64,000 nucleotides of DNA from Liquidambar formosana (Eukaryota > Streptophyta > Magnoliopsida > Saxifragales > Altingiaceae). A model generated the notes under the pieces. The model did not search any database. It was not told where the DNA came from and saw only the letters and a program-made list of their open reading frames with translations. The position numbers and the translations under genes are program-made. The stretch spans positions 30,601,478-30,665,477 of the forward strand of contig CM077833.1 in assembly GCA_039720395.1 (NCBI GenBank). Reading direction: 5' to 3'. Below, piece after piece: positions 1-15,118 of the stretch. Position 1 is the first letter of the stretch, and every line of letters starts with the position of its first letter.

Positions 1-2110
1 CTTTTTCATTTTTTTTCCTTCCTCTCTTTATCTTCCAATCCTCTTTCGTGTACGATTGTACACCTAATCAGCTTCTTTCGATTCTCTATTTTTTTTTCTT
101 TTCTTTTATTGATGTTGAATTTATCTCTCTTAAAGAGTCGAGCTTCTACATTGAATATGAGATTGATCAGGAAATTTGGGATCTATCTTCTTAGCAAAAT
201 AAAAATATTTGGGACTTATCTCAGTTTTAAATTTGCAATATTCTAAGTATATATGTGCCGATAGGATAGTGATACTTCATGATTCTTAATTTCTTCCTAA
301 TGATGTTGTAACAACTACTCCTCCAACACAGTAATTTTTTTTAAAGTTTTCTTTGAATTATGGGTTATGTTAATGATTATATCCCTGATTAAAATAAAAA
401 ATTAGGAAAATATATATACACATGTCGTGAAGGTAACTTCGGATAATAACTCTTCGATATTCATCAAGAAGCATAAACCTTGGGGTGATAGCCGTTCGAT
501 ATTGTTTAAGATAGGGGTATTCTTACATACACTGACACAGTATTCATTCACTAGCTGTTGGGTACCCCTTGTGAGCATAAGAGTAAGTCAGATTACGCAT
601 GCCCACTAAAGTTATGGGAGACTTAGTCGAAATCTAATTGATGTCCCGGTTAATTCGCATGACGTTTTTCTTATAAAATTTTGTGCTTTGGCAGGAAAAA
701 ATGAAAAAGACCCAAATGGCGCAGCAAGGGTCTTTTTACGAAATTCACCTGCTATCGAGTGCGATGCTTCATTTACCTGTTGCTTCATCGCAAGTCGCAA
801 CGAAGTAGAGGCACGTTACGAGGAAGAAAAAGTTTAGCCTTCGCTGCCAATTTGATAATGACCTTTTCTAAATTATGAATTATGGGCCATTCTAATTGCT
901 TATAAAAGTGGATTTAATTCACATCACATGGTTCCTTTGGGCAATCCTCCAATCATTTTCCTTAATAAAATGGCACTCTTGTTTCACCCCCCTCTTCTTC
1001 TCTCTTCATAGGTAAGAGAAACAAAGAGCAAAAAATCATTGCTAGTTTAATTGAGGCCTCGAAATGCAAACTCCAAGTCTGATCTCAACTTAAATTCCTA
1101 AAGCCTGAGCTCTCCCACTTCCATGGAATGGGTTTGTGTGTATGGGTCTGCTCTACCTCAGATGGCTTTTGTTTTGGATCATTCTCCAGGAATACTGGCC
1201 ACCAAGGTACGGTCGGAACTTTTCCATTTTTGTTGATTCAAAAGGGAGCCCAACGGGCCTCTGGGCTACAAAACCCTTCCTTCCCTCCCACACACATCCA
1301 GGAGTAGTTGAAACCATCACTTTCCCCAAACCCTCTCCCTTCTAGGTGTCTCCCTTCCAAGTGGGAGACAAGTCCCACAGGAGCTTTTCTTAAACATCTG
1401 AGATCATCTTAAGTAATCCTAAACAAAATCATCCCATCCATGGTTGTGGACCAACCAAAATAGTTCCAACTTCTAAAATCATCTCGTGTTTCCTTAGCTG
1501 GTTAGATGTTCAACTACTTGGAAGCGGACATTCTTCAAATATTTAATTTAAAAACTATAAGAATGTTTTCAGGCTCGAGAAATTCTTGGGCGGAATTTGC
1601 TTTTAAAAAAGAATTTCTCAAAATCCTTAAAACCAATTCCATGTTGGAATTTTTTAAAGGTCTAGTCAGGACTTTTAAATTGGAATTTGGAAGGGTCAAA
1701 TTTTGACTAGAAATTTCATCAACTTGGGTGGAATTTTTTCTCAAATTCAACTTATAAGTTCATACAAAATTTGAAGTGGCTTTGTATGAATATCGTATAT
1801 CCTACACCTACCACATCAAAACCTATATTTAGGTCTAAGACCATGACGGCAATTATGTTTCTAAGATGTAAGACTCATGTTCCCCAAGATTCACCGACAC
1901 AGGTGTCATACAACTGAAAATTACTTATTCCAATGCTTGAATTGAACAACCAACAATATTTTGTCGAAAAAAAGCCAACAATATTATCACAGGAAACAGA
2001 AGGTAACAATAAGAAACAAAACAGAACAACACTGAAATCAACATAGTAGTAAATACACGGTTAAGAGGGAGCTGATCTCATCAAACCTTATTCCAGGTTG
2101 TTTCTTCTCT
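1..2110. other. Intergenic region left of the tubulin gene
   Basis: AT-rich DNA with no gene that I recognise. Short open frames here have no recognisable domain. The only coding-like stretch is at about 660-837 and is listed separately. The part next to 2111 is the presumed 3' UTR and terminator of the beta-tubulin gene, which is transcribed leftward. Confidence 0.6.
660..837 (+). pseudogene. Possible terminal exon or gene remnant, unidentified
   Basis: After an intron-like acceptor (tttggcag, ending near 693) one frame stays open to a TAG at 835-837. It reads like real protein, with the central motif RNSPAIECDASFTCCFIASR followed by an acidic tail ending EEEKV. I do not recognise the family. 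No matching upstream exons were found, so it may be an exon fragment carried here by a transposon or the end of a degraded gene. Chance cannot be excluded. Confidence 0.25.
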
Positions 2111-5536
<3,426 letters not shown>

Positions 5537-5767
5537 GGTTCTCGGAGAATTAGGGTTTTTGGTTTTTGGATCGAGTAGGGTTTGTTGAAATGAATGGGTA
5601 GGAGTCTGTATATGTGTGTATATGTAGGGCGGGTGAGGGGGTTGAGACCTGAGTTGAGACTCGTGAGTTGTGAGAGGAAGAGAGGGAGATTCGGAAGGAA
5701 ACAAGAGAGAAATTATTCCATGTATCCGGCCCACCGCGTAGAATGCCTATGTGGTGTGCTAGACTAA

Positions 5768-6003
5768 GAGCCTGTTTGGGAATTTCAAAAAATGAATCAA
5801 ATTAGTTTTAGTCCATAACTATTATCTGGTTTTTAAATAAATCAACTCACATTTAGTTTGAAAAAATTTGTTCTTATACCTTATTTTCAAAACAAAGTTG
5901 AATTGTTTAACAAAAAAAAAAAAAGCTTACCAAATAATATGAAATCAAAACTGACTAAATTTATCCTTAATTGACCAGATTTTCAGGTTTACCAAACACC
6001 CCC
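5768..6003. mobile_element. Tourist-like MITE, 236 bp
   Basis: Starts gagcctgtttggg and ends ccaaacaccccc, giving imperfect terminal inverted repeats. It is flanked on both sides by TAA (5765-5767 and 6004-6006), the three-base target duplication typical of PIF/Harbinger-type MITEs. The inside is AT-rich and non-coding. It lies just upstream of the tubulin transcription unit. Confidence 0.6.
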
Positions 6004-9000
6004 TAATAGAATTGTGTCATTCAATACCATTAAGGTCTTTTTAGAAATCATGAAAATTGGATTAAATTGGGCCCAATTGGTTGGTATGGTAGAGGACTTG
6101 CCAATTGGGACATCACACCCTCTAATAGGGCATGAGTCCTATACATCAATGGGGCACAATCAAGTATGGCATCATTTTCCTTCTGAGCAAATATAAATCA
6201 AAATGGCCAAAACTTATTTTAAACTAATTAAATTTTAAGAAAATTTTTTAAAATAATTCATATTGGCGGTTAGGATTTTTAATGCCCTATCGTTTTTTTA
6301 ACATTGGGCATTTTTAAATTTGAACTAATATGCTTGTAATATTATGTGGCGTGATTTCATAACAGAGATCCTTCACTCCCTCTCCTATGTCCCATTTCAT
6401 GCCTATTTACGTAACTACGTCATATTAGTAGCACAAAAATAACATTATGATGTACCAAATAATGGATTCCTTTATTGGGTATTGTCCTTAAAATGTCAAT
6501 TCATTTAAATTGAAATTGTAAATTTTTCACAAAACATTATCAAAAGATTTTTCACTATTTAAATAACTTGATTAAAATCGAATTGGTCGTATAATTAAAT
6601 ATCATTATTAGATTAATTTTTTAAAAATATAATATATTTAGTAGGATGTAATATTTAATTAGTCGTTGTAATATTTTGAATTATGATGGGAGTCCAATTA
6701 TTTGGACTTAGAGCGAAGAATCTTATCTCATTAGTTTGACATATTAGATCCACATGGCACATGCCATTTGATGTGTCGCATATAGTGAGTAATTTATCTG
6801 ACAAATAGGTAATAAAGATTTTTTTGCATTGTCATGTCACATGCAGTAACCGGAGAGTACCGACACGAAACGGCTCACAGACGGTGCACGTTAAGACAGT
6901 GGGCCCCACGTGCCCACCGCTCCTCTCATTGCCCTGATGTCTGTTGTTTCCTCACCTACTGAGTACCGGCTACCGGATTCGGGTTCAGTTATACGCTACC
7001 CATTACGGTGCAAGGGTGGCAGACAGCTGGCAACTGTAGTTGGGCCAGCTTGGATCTTCGCACACCCGTCCATGGAGTAGAATCTCATTGGATGGGAATG
7101 CTTGGGCTGTTGAGGATCCTCCAGGCTCTTCCCTCATTCAGGACCCGGATCTTGTATTTAATTTTTTAATTATTTTTTATTTTTGCTGGGATTGATAATC
7201 TTTTGTTGATGAAACCAAATATCTTCTTCATTTATTTATTTTTGGGAGAATTATAGTTTGGTGTTACTATAGATAAATAATTACACATCAAATTATGAAT
7301 TTTATAAAAAATTATTACTGATTTAACTAAAAATTATTACTAATTGTTATTATTTACCCATAGCGGGACCAACCTGTGATACCCCAATTGTGATATGCTT
7401 GTTTTTGTGTGTTTAATTATTTATACTAATACATAAAGAAATTTATTGGGATTGTGATCTCTCGGTTAGATGCCTTCTGAGTGATACAGAGTGGATAAAG
7501 AGTCAATTTTGGATTTAAAGACTGGGTTTAAAGGGACAGCACCAACCAGGACCCGCCAAAGAAAAAATTTTGTCCCTCATGCATCTTATAATATTCCACA
7601 ATTTCTTGCAATCATTATAAAGAAGGATTAGGCTCTCCTCAAATCGCTGACGTTTGGTCTGTAATTTAGCAGACTTCACTGAAAATTCACCATTATTGTT
7701 TGGTATCCGGCATTAGTCATATATGGTCCTTTAAAGGCAGGGGTAGGAATTTCATGATGCACCTTATCACCTCCACCTCAAAAAGGTCTGCAAAAAGGTG
7801 AAGAAAACTTGTAGGTTTCCGGCTTTTAGGAGAAGAATCAATGAAACTCCACTACGTTACGAGGAAGCTCAGTGTTGAAATCCTTTGGCAGCACCTCAAA
7901 ATTTTTTTTTGGAAAAAGGAGCTCATGGGTCTGTCCAAATGTCATTATCTTCTACATCTCCACTAAATAGCAAGCACCTTTTTCCAAAATGTCTCTGCAA
8001 GCTAAGATTCCTTTCCACACCTTGGAATCAAATTGACCTTTTTGAATATTATAAAAAGGAAGATTACACCACAACACTCATTCAAAATACTAACCCAAAG
8101 TTTGCCACCATCCTCAATACTTTATTGCCAATAAAGTATTGAGACGAATTGAAGGCTCTATTTATATCCCCACATTGTCCAAAAGCCCAGACCCACTCTC
8201 TATTTTGGTAAACAAAGGTAATCCCCAAGCTCTATTGAATAAAGATCTTTGTTTATCCAGAGGTACGTTTACCCCATCAAAATTTTCTAATCACGCCATC
8301 CAATTCCAAACATGTAGACTCTGAAAGAAGAGAGGAAGACATGGTGAAAGAGGTAATGGCCATGGCAACTGATTTTCACCAAAGCTGTGGTCCAAGCGAT
8401 GAACATCGGAGGCCGAGTCGCCTACCTATATGGCTTTACTGTCCATCTTCGTAGCTTTTGTTACTATTAAGCTCTCCCCACGAGCATTACTAATAATTAA
8501 TAAAGCGAATACGTTTCCTTTGGGCAGACCGACTCTCATAGAGATCCGCACATGCCGAGACTATTCCAAAACAGGCGCTAGTGAAATGATAAGACTGTCG
8601 GCATGCATCAAATAATTAAGGGGGCAATTGCTGGAAATTTTAATTCAAGCTTCATCCTACTCTTCTTTCTACCCCCTTTAGTGATGATAATACATGTCTT
8701 GCTCAGTGAGGAACAAATGAACTAATTCCACCCAAGAAAACCACCACTACAATCAAGGCCCCGATGGGCCGCTCTCATTTGAACCCAGCCTCCAGCCGCA
8801 TCTTGTCCCCTCTAAAAGAAAGTGGCCTCAAATCACGATTAGTACAAGGCAGGAAACGATTTCACACAGGATTGTTTCTTCTTTCCTTCTCAAAAAAATA
8901 AAAATAAAATAGAAGGCTATGAAACATTGGAACTGATTGTCACGCAAGAGAAAATCACTTTAATACACATGTTACCAGAAGAAAAATAACAAGTCTACAT

Positions 9001-9049
9001 GGAGCAACCTTACACTACACAAACATTAACAGCCTTTCTAGACATTGCA
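6004..9049. other. Intergenic region between tubulin and BRE
   Basis: No gene recognised. About 6840-7140 is less AT-rich and contains a CACGTG G-box-like core near 6907. Open frames at 7885-8330 show no known domain. A perfect 31-bp palindrome at 8113-8143 is listed separately. The stretch next to 9050 is the presumed 3' UTR of the BRE gene. Confidence 0.6.
8113..8143. repeat. Perfect 31-bp palindrome
   Basis: Two 15-base arms (CTCAATACTTTATTG and its reverse complement) are separated by one base. In RNA this would be a very stable AU-rich hairpin, in DNA a potential cruciform. No transposon ends or target duplication are obvious around it. Confidence 0.8.
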
Positions 9050-12000
9050 CTAATGTTGCTGAAGTTGACTCTCGTTGCAGTACTTCTTGAAGATCAAAGA
9101 TTCATCAGCCAAAAACTCACTGGAAAAATGATTCACATGAGTAAAAATTGGTAATGAAAGTGATGTAAAAACTACAAAAATCGAAGGAACTTACAAGACC
9201 CTCTCGGCCATTTGTGATAACTCCCATCTAGGACTCCATGGATAATCTGCCATTTGGGATGACTTGATTGGTATGCCTTGGGTGCTGAAATGCTACAATA
9301 CAAGAAAATGACCTCATCAGTAATAGGAATTGGAATTCAATCTAATCAATTTGTAGTAATGGTTCTCTAACAGCGCTGATTAAATAGTTTTTTTAAGACT
9401 AAAGGCTAACAGGGCCACCAAATGAGCTCTTTTATCACATCAGCCAGGCATTTTTTTCCAAAACCTACCAGCAGTACAAAAATATTGGCATAACCACAAC
9501 ACTCATAGTGAAAGACTGAAAGGCATTATCGATATTTCAGGGAGGTCAAGTCACTGACGACATTAAGATGACAGCATTCAAAGGGAAAACAACATTTGAT
9601 ATTGCAAAGAAAGAAAACCAAAAACAGAACCCAGAAAAAGGCCTTTTTTTTTTCAATTTCATTTTTGGGTAAGGAGTACAAAAACAACCCCCCTAGCTCA
9701 TGCCCTCAAATTGATTCATTTGTAGTTATTCCTGAACAGAAAATAGGTCAATTCAAGTACCTCTTTGAGGAGAAAGCTAATAATCGCATCACCTGGTTAG
9801 TGTTGGTTCCGAACGCTTAATTGTGAGCCAGGACAAAAAAAATTTTTTAAAAAATCTAAATTTAATTTTGGATGGTGCATAACAACAAAACAGAAATATA
9901 ATTTTAAAATTAGTGGAAGTTAAACCTACTGTTGAACCCTTTTCGTTTTAGGCAAAGGTACACTATGCATTTCACTCTATATGCTGAAAACAGGGTGAAA
10001 GAACTTGGTGAGACTTGATTTTACCACACCTCATAACGAGGAGCAGCAAGAATATAATGGACCATACAAATGAACCACTATAGACCTTTAGGGCTCATGA
10101 ACGAATTGCAAAAGTATGACTGGATAGATAAATGTCTAATAAGAGATGTATTGATCAATGTCTCTGACATTTTTAAGACCAACCTACATCTAAGTGATTC
10201 TGTAAATCTGAAAAAGAACCCACCTGAGAACTTTGAAGCATCAGAGCTGGTTGTTGCTTAGGGAACTGTGTTGGGAGGAAAAAATGAACCTACAATAACC
10301 AGAGAAAAAAATTCAACTACAAATAGCGATGTTGCAGCACATAAAACAAAATTTTCATATTAAAAATCCTTGAAAATAAAAAACCAATGATAAACAAAAG
10401 CCATTTGTGAGACATTACAAGGACAGGCAACTAGAGCCTCCACCATCTCATGAATGATTTATCAACTTGGATTACAGTGTCATAATAATTACGTAGGAGA
10501 GATGGCCAAGTAGTTCGAACCCTTACATTGAAATGGCTATCTAAGCTTTTGTCCACCAAGGGTTCAAATCCCCCTCTTTCCATACTTTCACCCAATTCAC
10601 CCTCCTTGTATATGCATTAATGTCAATAACACATGGACTGCAATTCAAACTTCAGTAGCAGTCCCCCACTCCCAAACCAACCAACCAACCCCCCCCCCCC
10701 CCACCTAAAAATAAAAAATATAAAAAAATTGCCACTATCGCCAGCCTGCCACTTTTGGTGGTGGCCACGTCTGTCATTGTAGCCACCTTCATGGCCAGTT
10801 CCAAAATCTACTTCACAGTTCACACCACCATAAGATGTTACACTTTTGATGCCATTATTGCTATTGAATCAATAGTAATAGGAACTAGGAAGTCACCAGG
10901 AATCCATGGCCAAACAACACCACTGTTATCCAATTGATAAGAATGTATCTCATCTCAAAATCCTAAGCCTAATTGATAACACCACCCACTGTTATTCATA
11001 TAAATTTAAGAGGAACTAGGAAGTAGGAAGTCACCAGGAATCCATGGCCAAACAACACCACTGTTATCCAATTGATAAGAATGTATCTCATCTCAAAATC
11101 CTAAGCCTAATTGATAACACCACCCACTGTTATTCATATAAATTTAAGAGACAAGATGCAATAGAGAGAAGGCGGGGGGGGGGACGTACTGGAAGTTTAG
11201 TTGGGCATCAAATTGACATGATTCATGGCATGATGGATATATTAACTAGCATAGAATTGAAAACTCTTTGTTCATTTAAATAGGAAGTAATTAAAAAGAC
11301 AACGTACCAGAAAAGTAAACACCCCAGAAGCAGCGAGAAATGTTGCCTTTCTGCAGAAAATCTGGCAATTAAAGCAACAAGAACATGCCAATTAGTCTTA
11401 TTGGTTCAAATATTTGTGAAGCTACAGAAAAATTTAGTATGCATACCGGATCAGCTTCCACTGGCCTTCCAAACAGAGGAGCTAATGCCTCAATAAAACG
11501 CCTCCTAACATCAATAAAAGAAACTGCCTCCACGACCTTAAAACAAAGAAACATTGAAGTTATGACGCACCCACAAATGATGTGCTAAACATTGGTTGAA
11601 AGGCATCACCAGATGAAAGAATGGTCATGTTGTCAGCTAAAAATGATACAGAATATAGCTGACCTGTTCCTCAAGAGTTTCTTCTAAGTTAGGAAGATAT
11701 CCAGCCATGCACCTTAAGATAAGAGAAACATCAAGTCTCACATGTCAATACTGATGGAAAAAGGAACAGGATACATGCTGTATGAAGGAAAATTCTTATG
11801 GATTCGTATGGATAACTTACATTCCATCCAACCATGGAGGAAGCTTGACATCTTCAATGGAAAATAGAGCCTTTAACTCAGAAGAAGACACTAATTTTAG
11901 ACGTGGTGCTGGAGGAACAGATAAATATTTTCTGCCAACCGGAAATATAACCTGCACCGAACACAGTGTTCACCAATTCAAGAAGCAGAAGAAAGAAAAA

Positions 12001-13767
12001 TAAAAAGAAATAGAGAAGAAAAATGAAAGATATAAAGAAGGCAGAAAGAATATCTAACTTGTAAGTGTATCTTCTGCTGATGTCTCCAGGGGCACCCAAG
12101 AACCATTTTATTTATATCCAAGTCCATTAAAGGCACCGCAAATTTTACCTCCTCTGACTACGCTACAATTCAAAGGCATATAATCAAAACTACGTAGAAA
12201 ACTTACAATCACACTTAATCAGGTCATAAAATCATTTAGAAAAATCTTTTTCGATTAATACCTTTTCAACACCAGAATTCATACACATCTCAATTCCCTG
12301 TAGCACAATGATGAAAGTTAGGACAACAATCTATTTGATCAAGTTGATCTTCTAGTTTGTCCATCAATACCTCATTATTCTCATGAATTTTGATGAATGT
12401 GCATAAAACACAGTACTGAATCAAAATATTACCTCCCTAGATATAATAGTGCTAACTTCAAATTTCAACCTATCATCATCAACTTCTCCAACACGCTTCC
12501 TCTGGTAAGACATGTAGTGTTCCCTACAAAACATAAAGATTACAATTTCCTTAGAACGAGGTAATGGTTAGATAGCACAGAATTACTCAATTCTTATACC
12601 ACCCAATAAAGAATATAAACAGAAAAAGGCGACCTCAGTTCATGAATGAGAGACAGAAGTCGTGAAGGGTCTTTGTTGTTCCAATCAGACAAGCTGTTCT
12701 TGGGTGACTTAGCATCCCCTTCTCCTTCACCGGCAACATGAAATGGGTGGAAATTTTCATCATCGGGTCCAAATATAATATCTGGGGCAGCCAATGGATA
12801 CTGTGCATTGTATATAACATCCCCTATAACAAATTCACCTATCAACAAACATATTCGACCAAAATGCGAAAAACAACCAAAATAAAAACAAACAAACACA
12901 CGCACACACAAAACAGAGAACAAAGCTCTGTTTGGTTGCTGCGAAATTGTGTAAAAAAAGAAATGAAACAATAAACGTGAATGAGTGAATCTTATGTTTT
13001 TAATTATATGGGACCGATAAAACAAAAGACTCAACTCAACTGAGTGCAATATGACTTTTCAGCCAACATGGCTATTTTGAGTAGTTCAGTTTTCTCATTT
13101 CCTAGAACTAGAAACAGTTCATTGTGTGATTCCCATTTGTTTTCTTTTCATTTCTTAGAGAACACAAAAACAATGTTCTGGGTTAATGTTTCTTGTTTAG
13201 AAATATGAAAGTACTGAAAATAACATGGTCTCCAAATTTCTTTCCCAAAAAAAATATATATATATATGGTCTCCAAATTTCCTGCTGTTTTCTGAAAGTG
13301 TGTTTTCAAACAAGTTCTTAGAGTGCACAAACAAACAGAGTATAGGATGAGTTGCTTGATTCTCATTGGTTTTTCTTTTATTTCTCAGCAGCCAAACAGA
13401 TGGAAAAGGGAAAATCTTACTAACATCTGATATAATCAAGACAGAAAGGAATGAGCAAAGTGAATCGATCAAGAAAATTGTGATTCTTGCCACCAGACCA
13501 CATTTGATCAACCTGAAACATTAAACATACGTGTAAAACAAATCTTCGAGTCCTTCAACGATCTGAACTAGAAATAAATTGAAAATTTTGGCGATCTAGG
13601 GTTTCTTTTATTAGATAACGAAATCCTAACTGCAAATACATATATACTGCGTTTGGTTTCCGAGAAACCCTAGGGTTACGGGATGTTACCTTTATGGAGA
13701 GTGGAGAGTGAGTGAGGAGGTAGTTGAGCTGGGCGGCGATGAGTGGAGGAACAGTATCGGCAGCCAT
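9050..13767 (-). CDS. BRE: BRE/BRCC45-like subunit of BRISC and BRCA1-A complexes, 13 exons
   Basis: Predicted scaffold subunit of the BRCC36 Lys63-deubiquitinase complexes (BRISC and BRCA1-A), acting in nucleus and cytoplasm. Exons on the minus strand: 13767-13690, 13512-13425, 12838-12634, 12523-12433, 12297-12262, 12151-12059, 11951-11821, 11712-11664, 11536-11447, 11361-11308, 10289-10224, 9292-9195 and 9119-9050. All borders are GT-AG, phases agree, and the total is 1149 nt, giving 382 aa; human BRE is 383 aa. Recognition rests on the motif VIYNAQYPLAAPDIIFG, matching the BRE motif IIFNAQYPELPPDFIFG, and on the C-terminal YPWSPRWE matching YPYSPRWD. The family has UEV-like folds without catalytic cysteine. 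The intron 10-11 region holds a tRNA-Ser-like sequence and a tandem duplication. A broken inverted copy lies at 47.3-52.1 kb. Confidence 0.93.
10496..10581 (+). tRNA. tRNA-Ser-like sequence, probably a pseudogene, in a BRE intron
   Basis: An 86-nt stretch starts GGAGAGATGGCCAAGT and ends TTCAAATCCCCCTCTTTCC. The ends pair as a 7-bp acceptor stem (GGAGAGA with TCTTTCC, one G-U), and a B-box-like TTCAAAT loop is present. The long variable arm and the D-arm sequence resemble tRNA-Ser of the plastid trnS type. The anticodon arm is poorly formed (a possible TGA), so function is doubtful. It lies antisense to BRE. A degraded counterpart is in the BRE pseudogene at 51202-51285, so it predates the duplication. 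Confidence 0.55.
10676..10702 (+). repeat. Poly-C tract in a BRE intron
   Basis: A run of about 15 C follows a ccaa repeat. The corresponding place in the pseudogene copy (about 51072-51117) is a much longer T-run followed by G-run, read in the opposite orientation, so the tract has changed length since duplication. Confidence 0.8.
10891..11166. repeat. Tandem duplication, two units of about 138 bp
   Basis: The segment beginning agtcaccaggaatccatgg is repeated almost exactly, with starts at 10891 and 11029. It lies in the intron between exons 10 and 11 of BRE. The pseudogene copy near 50800-50920 has a single unit, so the doubling happened in the intact gene after the copies separated, or was lost from the pseudogene. 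Confidence 0.85.
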
Positions 13768-14740
13768 AGTCGCTGCAGATAGAAAATCTAGGCTAGTACT
13801 CGTGCCGCCGATTCGGCAATCGCCGGTGATCTATCCAGTGGAAGTACGAAGATCGGAGGAGTGTTGGAAGTCTAGGGTGCTACAAATGAAGATGCGTCAT
13901 GTCGTGGCTTCCAGAGGAAACCAAGGGCTGGCTGTCCAATGCCAACCGATTCTAACCCGCAAAATTCATTTTTCCTTCTTTTAAAAGGATTAATTTCACA
14001 CCTGCGAGATTGGTTGAGTGGTCAGGTCTTAAGTGCATTCTTAAAATATCATAATTTTAATTTCTTATATGAATCGTTACTTGTATAGATATAGGGCATT
14101 TCACACAAATCGTTAGGAGAATAATTTGGATTAAAATTTTGGCGGAAGTAAAACCTAAGATACCCTAATAGTTATAAAAAAAAAAAAGAAAAAAAAGAAG
14201 GATTAATTTCATAGTTGGTTGGCACAATATGATAAACTCTTTATTTGTTGAGTAAATGAGCAATTTAAATTGAAACTTATGAAAAACCATTGATAGACAT
14301 TTATTGGTAAATTCTATCAATTGTCCACAAAAAAGAAGAAACTATATAGTTGGTTATTTTGATTACTGTCATTTTTGTAGATCATATTTAGCTAATAAAT
14401 GTTCTACTAAATACTAACTAAACCATTTTTATTTTTATTTTTTTTTTAAAGAAAAAAAAAATGAGGAAGACTTTTTTCTCTTTCTCTATGCACCATTCTT
14501 TCTTTCTCTTTCCACTAAATTGATCAAAACAATAAATATTATTAATAAAAAAATGTAAAGGAATTAAAGAATAATTATTGGGACGTTTTTTGAAATTGAG
14601 GTGTCTTTTAATTGTTTTCCTTGAACTATTTTTTTTCTTTTTTTTAGTCAAACGATAAAAAATATAATTAGTTAATTTTTTAAAAAAAATATCATTTTAC
14701 AAACCAAAACAGCTTAAAAGACTTATTTTCCAAAACTAAT
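13768..14740. other. BRE upstream region and AT-rich spacer
   Basis: 13768-13960 is the BRE 5' leader and promoter region. It is shared with the pseudogene copy (47305-47495). From 13985 to 14740 the DNA is AT-rich, with A and T runs and no gene seen. Confidence 0.6.
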
Positions 14741-15118
14741 GTGTTTTCTAATTGTCTTCCTCGGATGATGAGTGCAACAAAAACAATAGGAGGAGGGATG
14801 CTGGGATTCTTGATCCGTGGGTTGAATCAGATTGTGAGGTTGCAATTAAGTTTATCCTACAAGGAGATCCCCATTTCCATCTTCTTGCTTGGCCTTCTGA
14901 TCATGCATTGTAGATCCTTGATGGCTCACCTGTGGAAATGCCATTTAACTCATATCCTTCATAAAGGGAACTCTTGTGCAAACTTTTTAGCGAATTGGGG
15001 TCATAACAATTCAGGATCTGCCCTACTTGATCACCCTCCCATGGGGCTAGGACCACTTCTCTTGAGGATCTTGAGGCTTTGCCTATTATTAGGCTTTAGT
15101 TTTCTATTTCTTTTCCCA
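14741..15118 (+). pseudogene. LINE retrotransposon remnant (RNase H tail)
   Basis: The frame ending at 15136 carries HKGNSCANFLANWGHNN, closely resembling the C-terminal RNase H signature of plant LINEs (H-REGN-CAD-LAN-GH). The preceding E-SDC-AV-like part is readable only in another frame, so the copy is frameshifted and dead. Reverse transcriptase was not found. The remnant stops exactly where the neighbouring Helitron begins (15119), so the Helitron probably inserted into it. Confidence 0.55.

Noticed and set aside
12594..13049. 151-codon minus-strand open frame in the BRE locus
   Set aside because: Only 12634-12838 is exon; the rest is read-through into flanking introns, as shown by conserved splice sites and the BRE reading frame.
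14418..14651. Lys/Phe-rich minus-strand open frame
   Set aside because: Arises from A/T runs in an AT-rich spacer.
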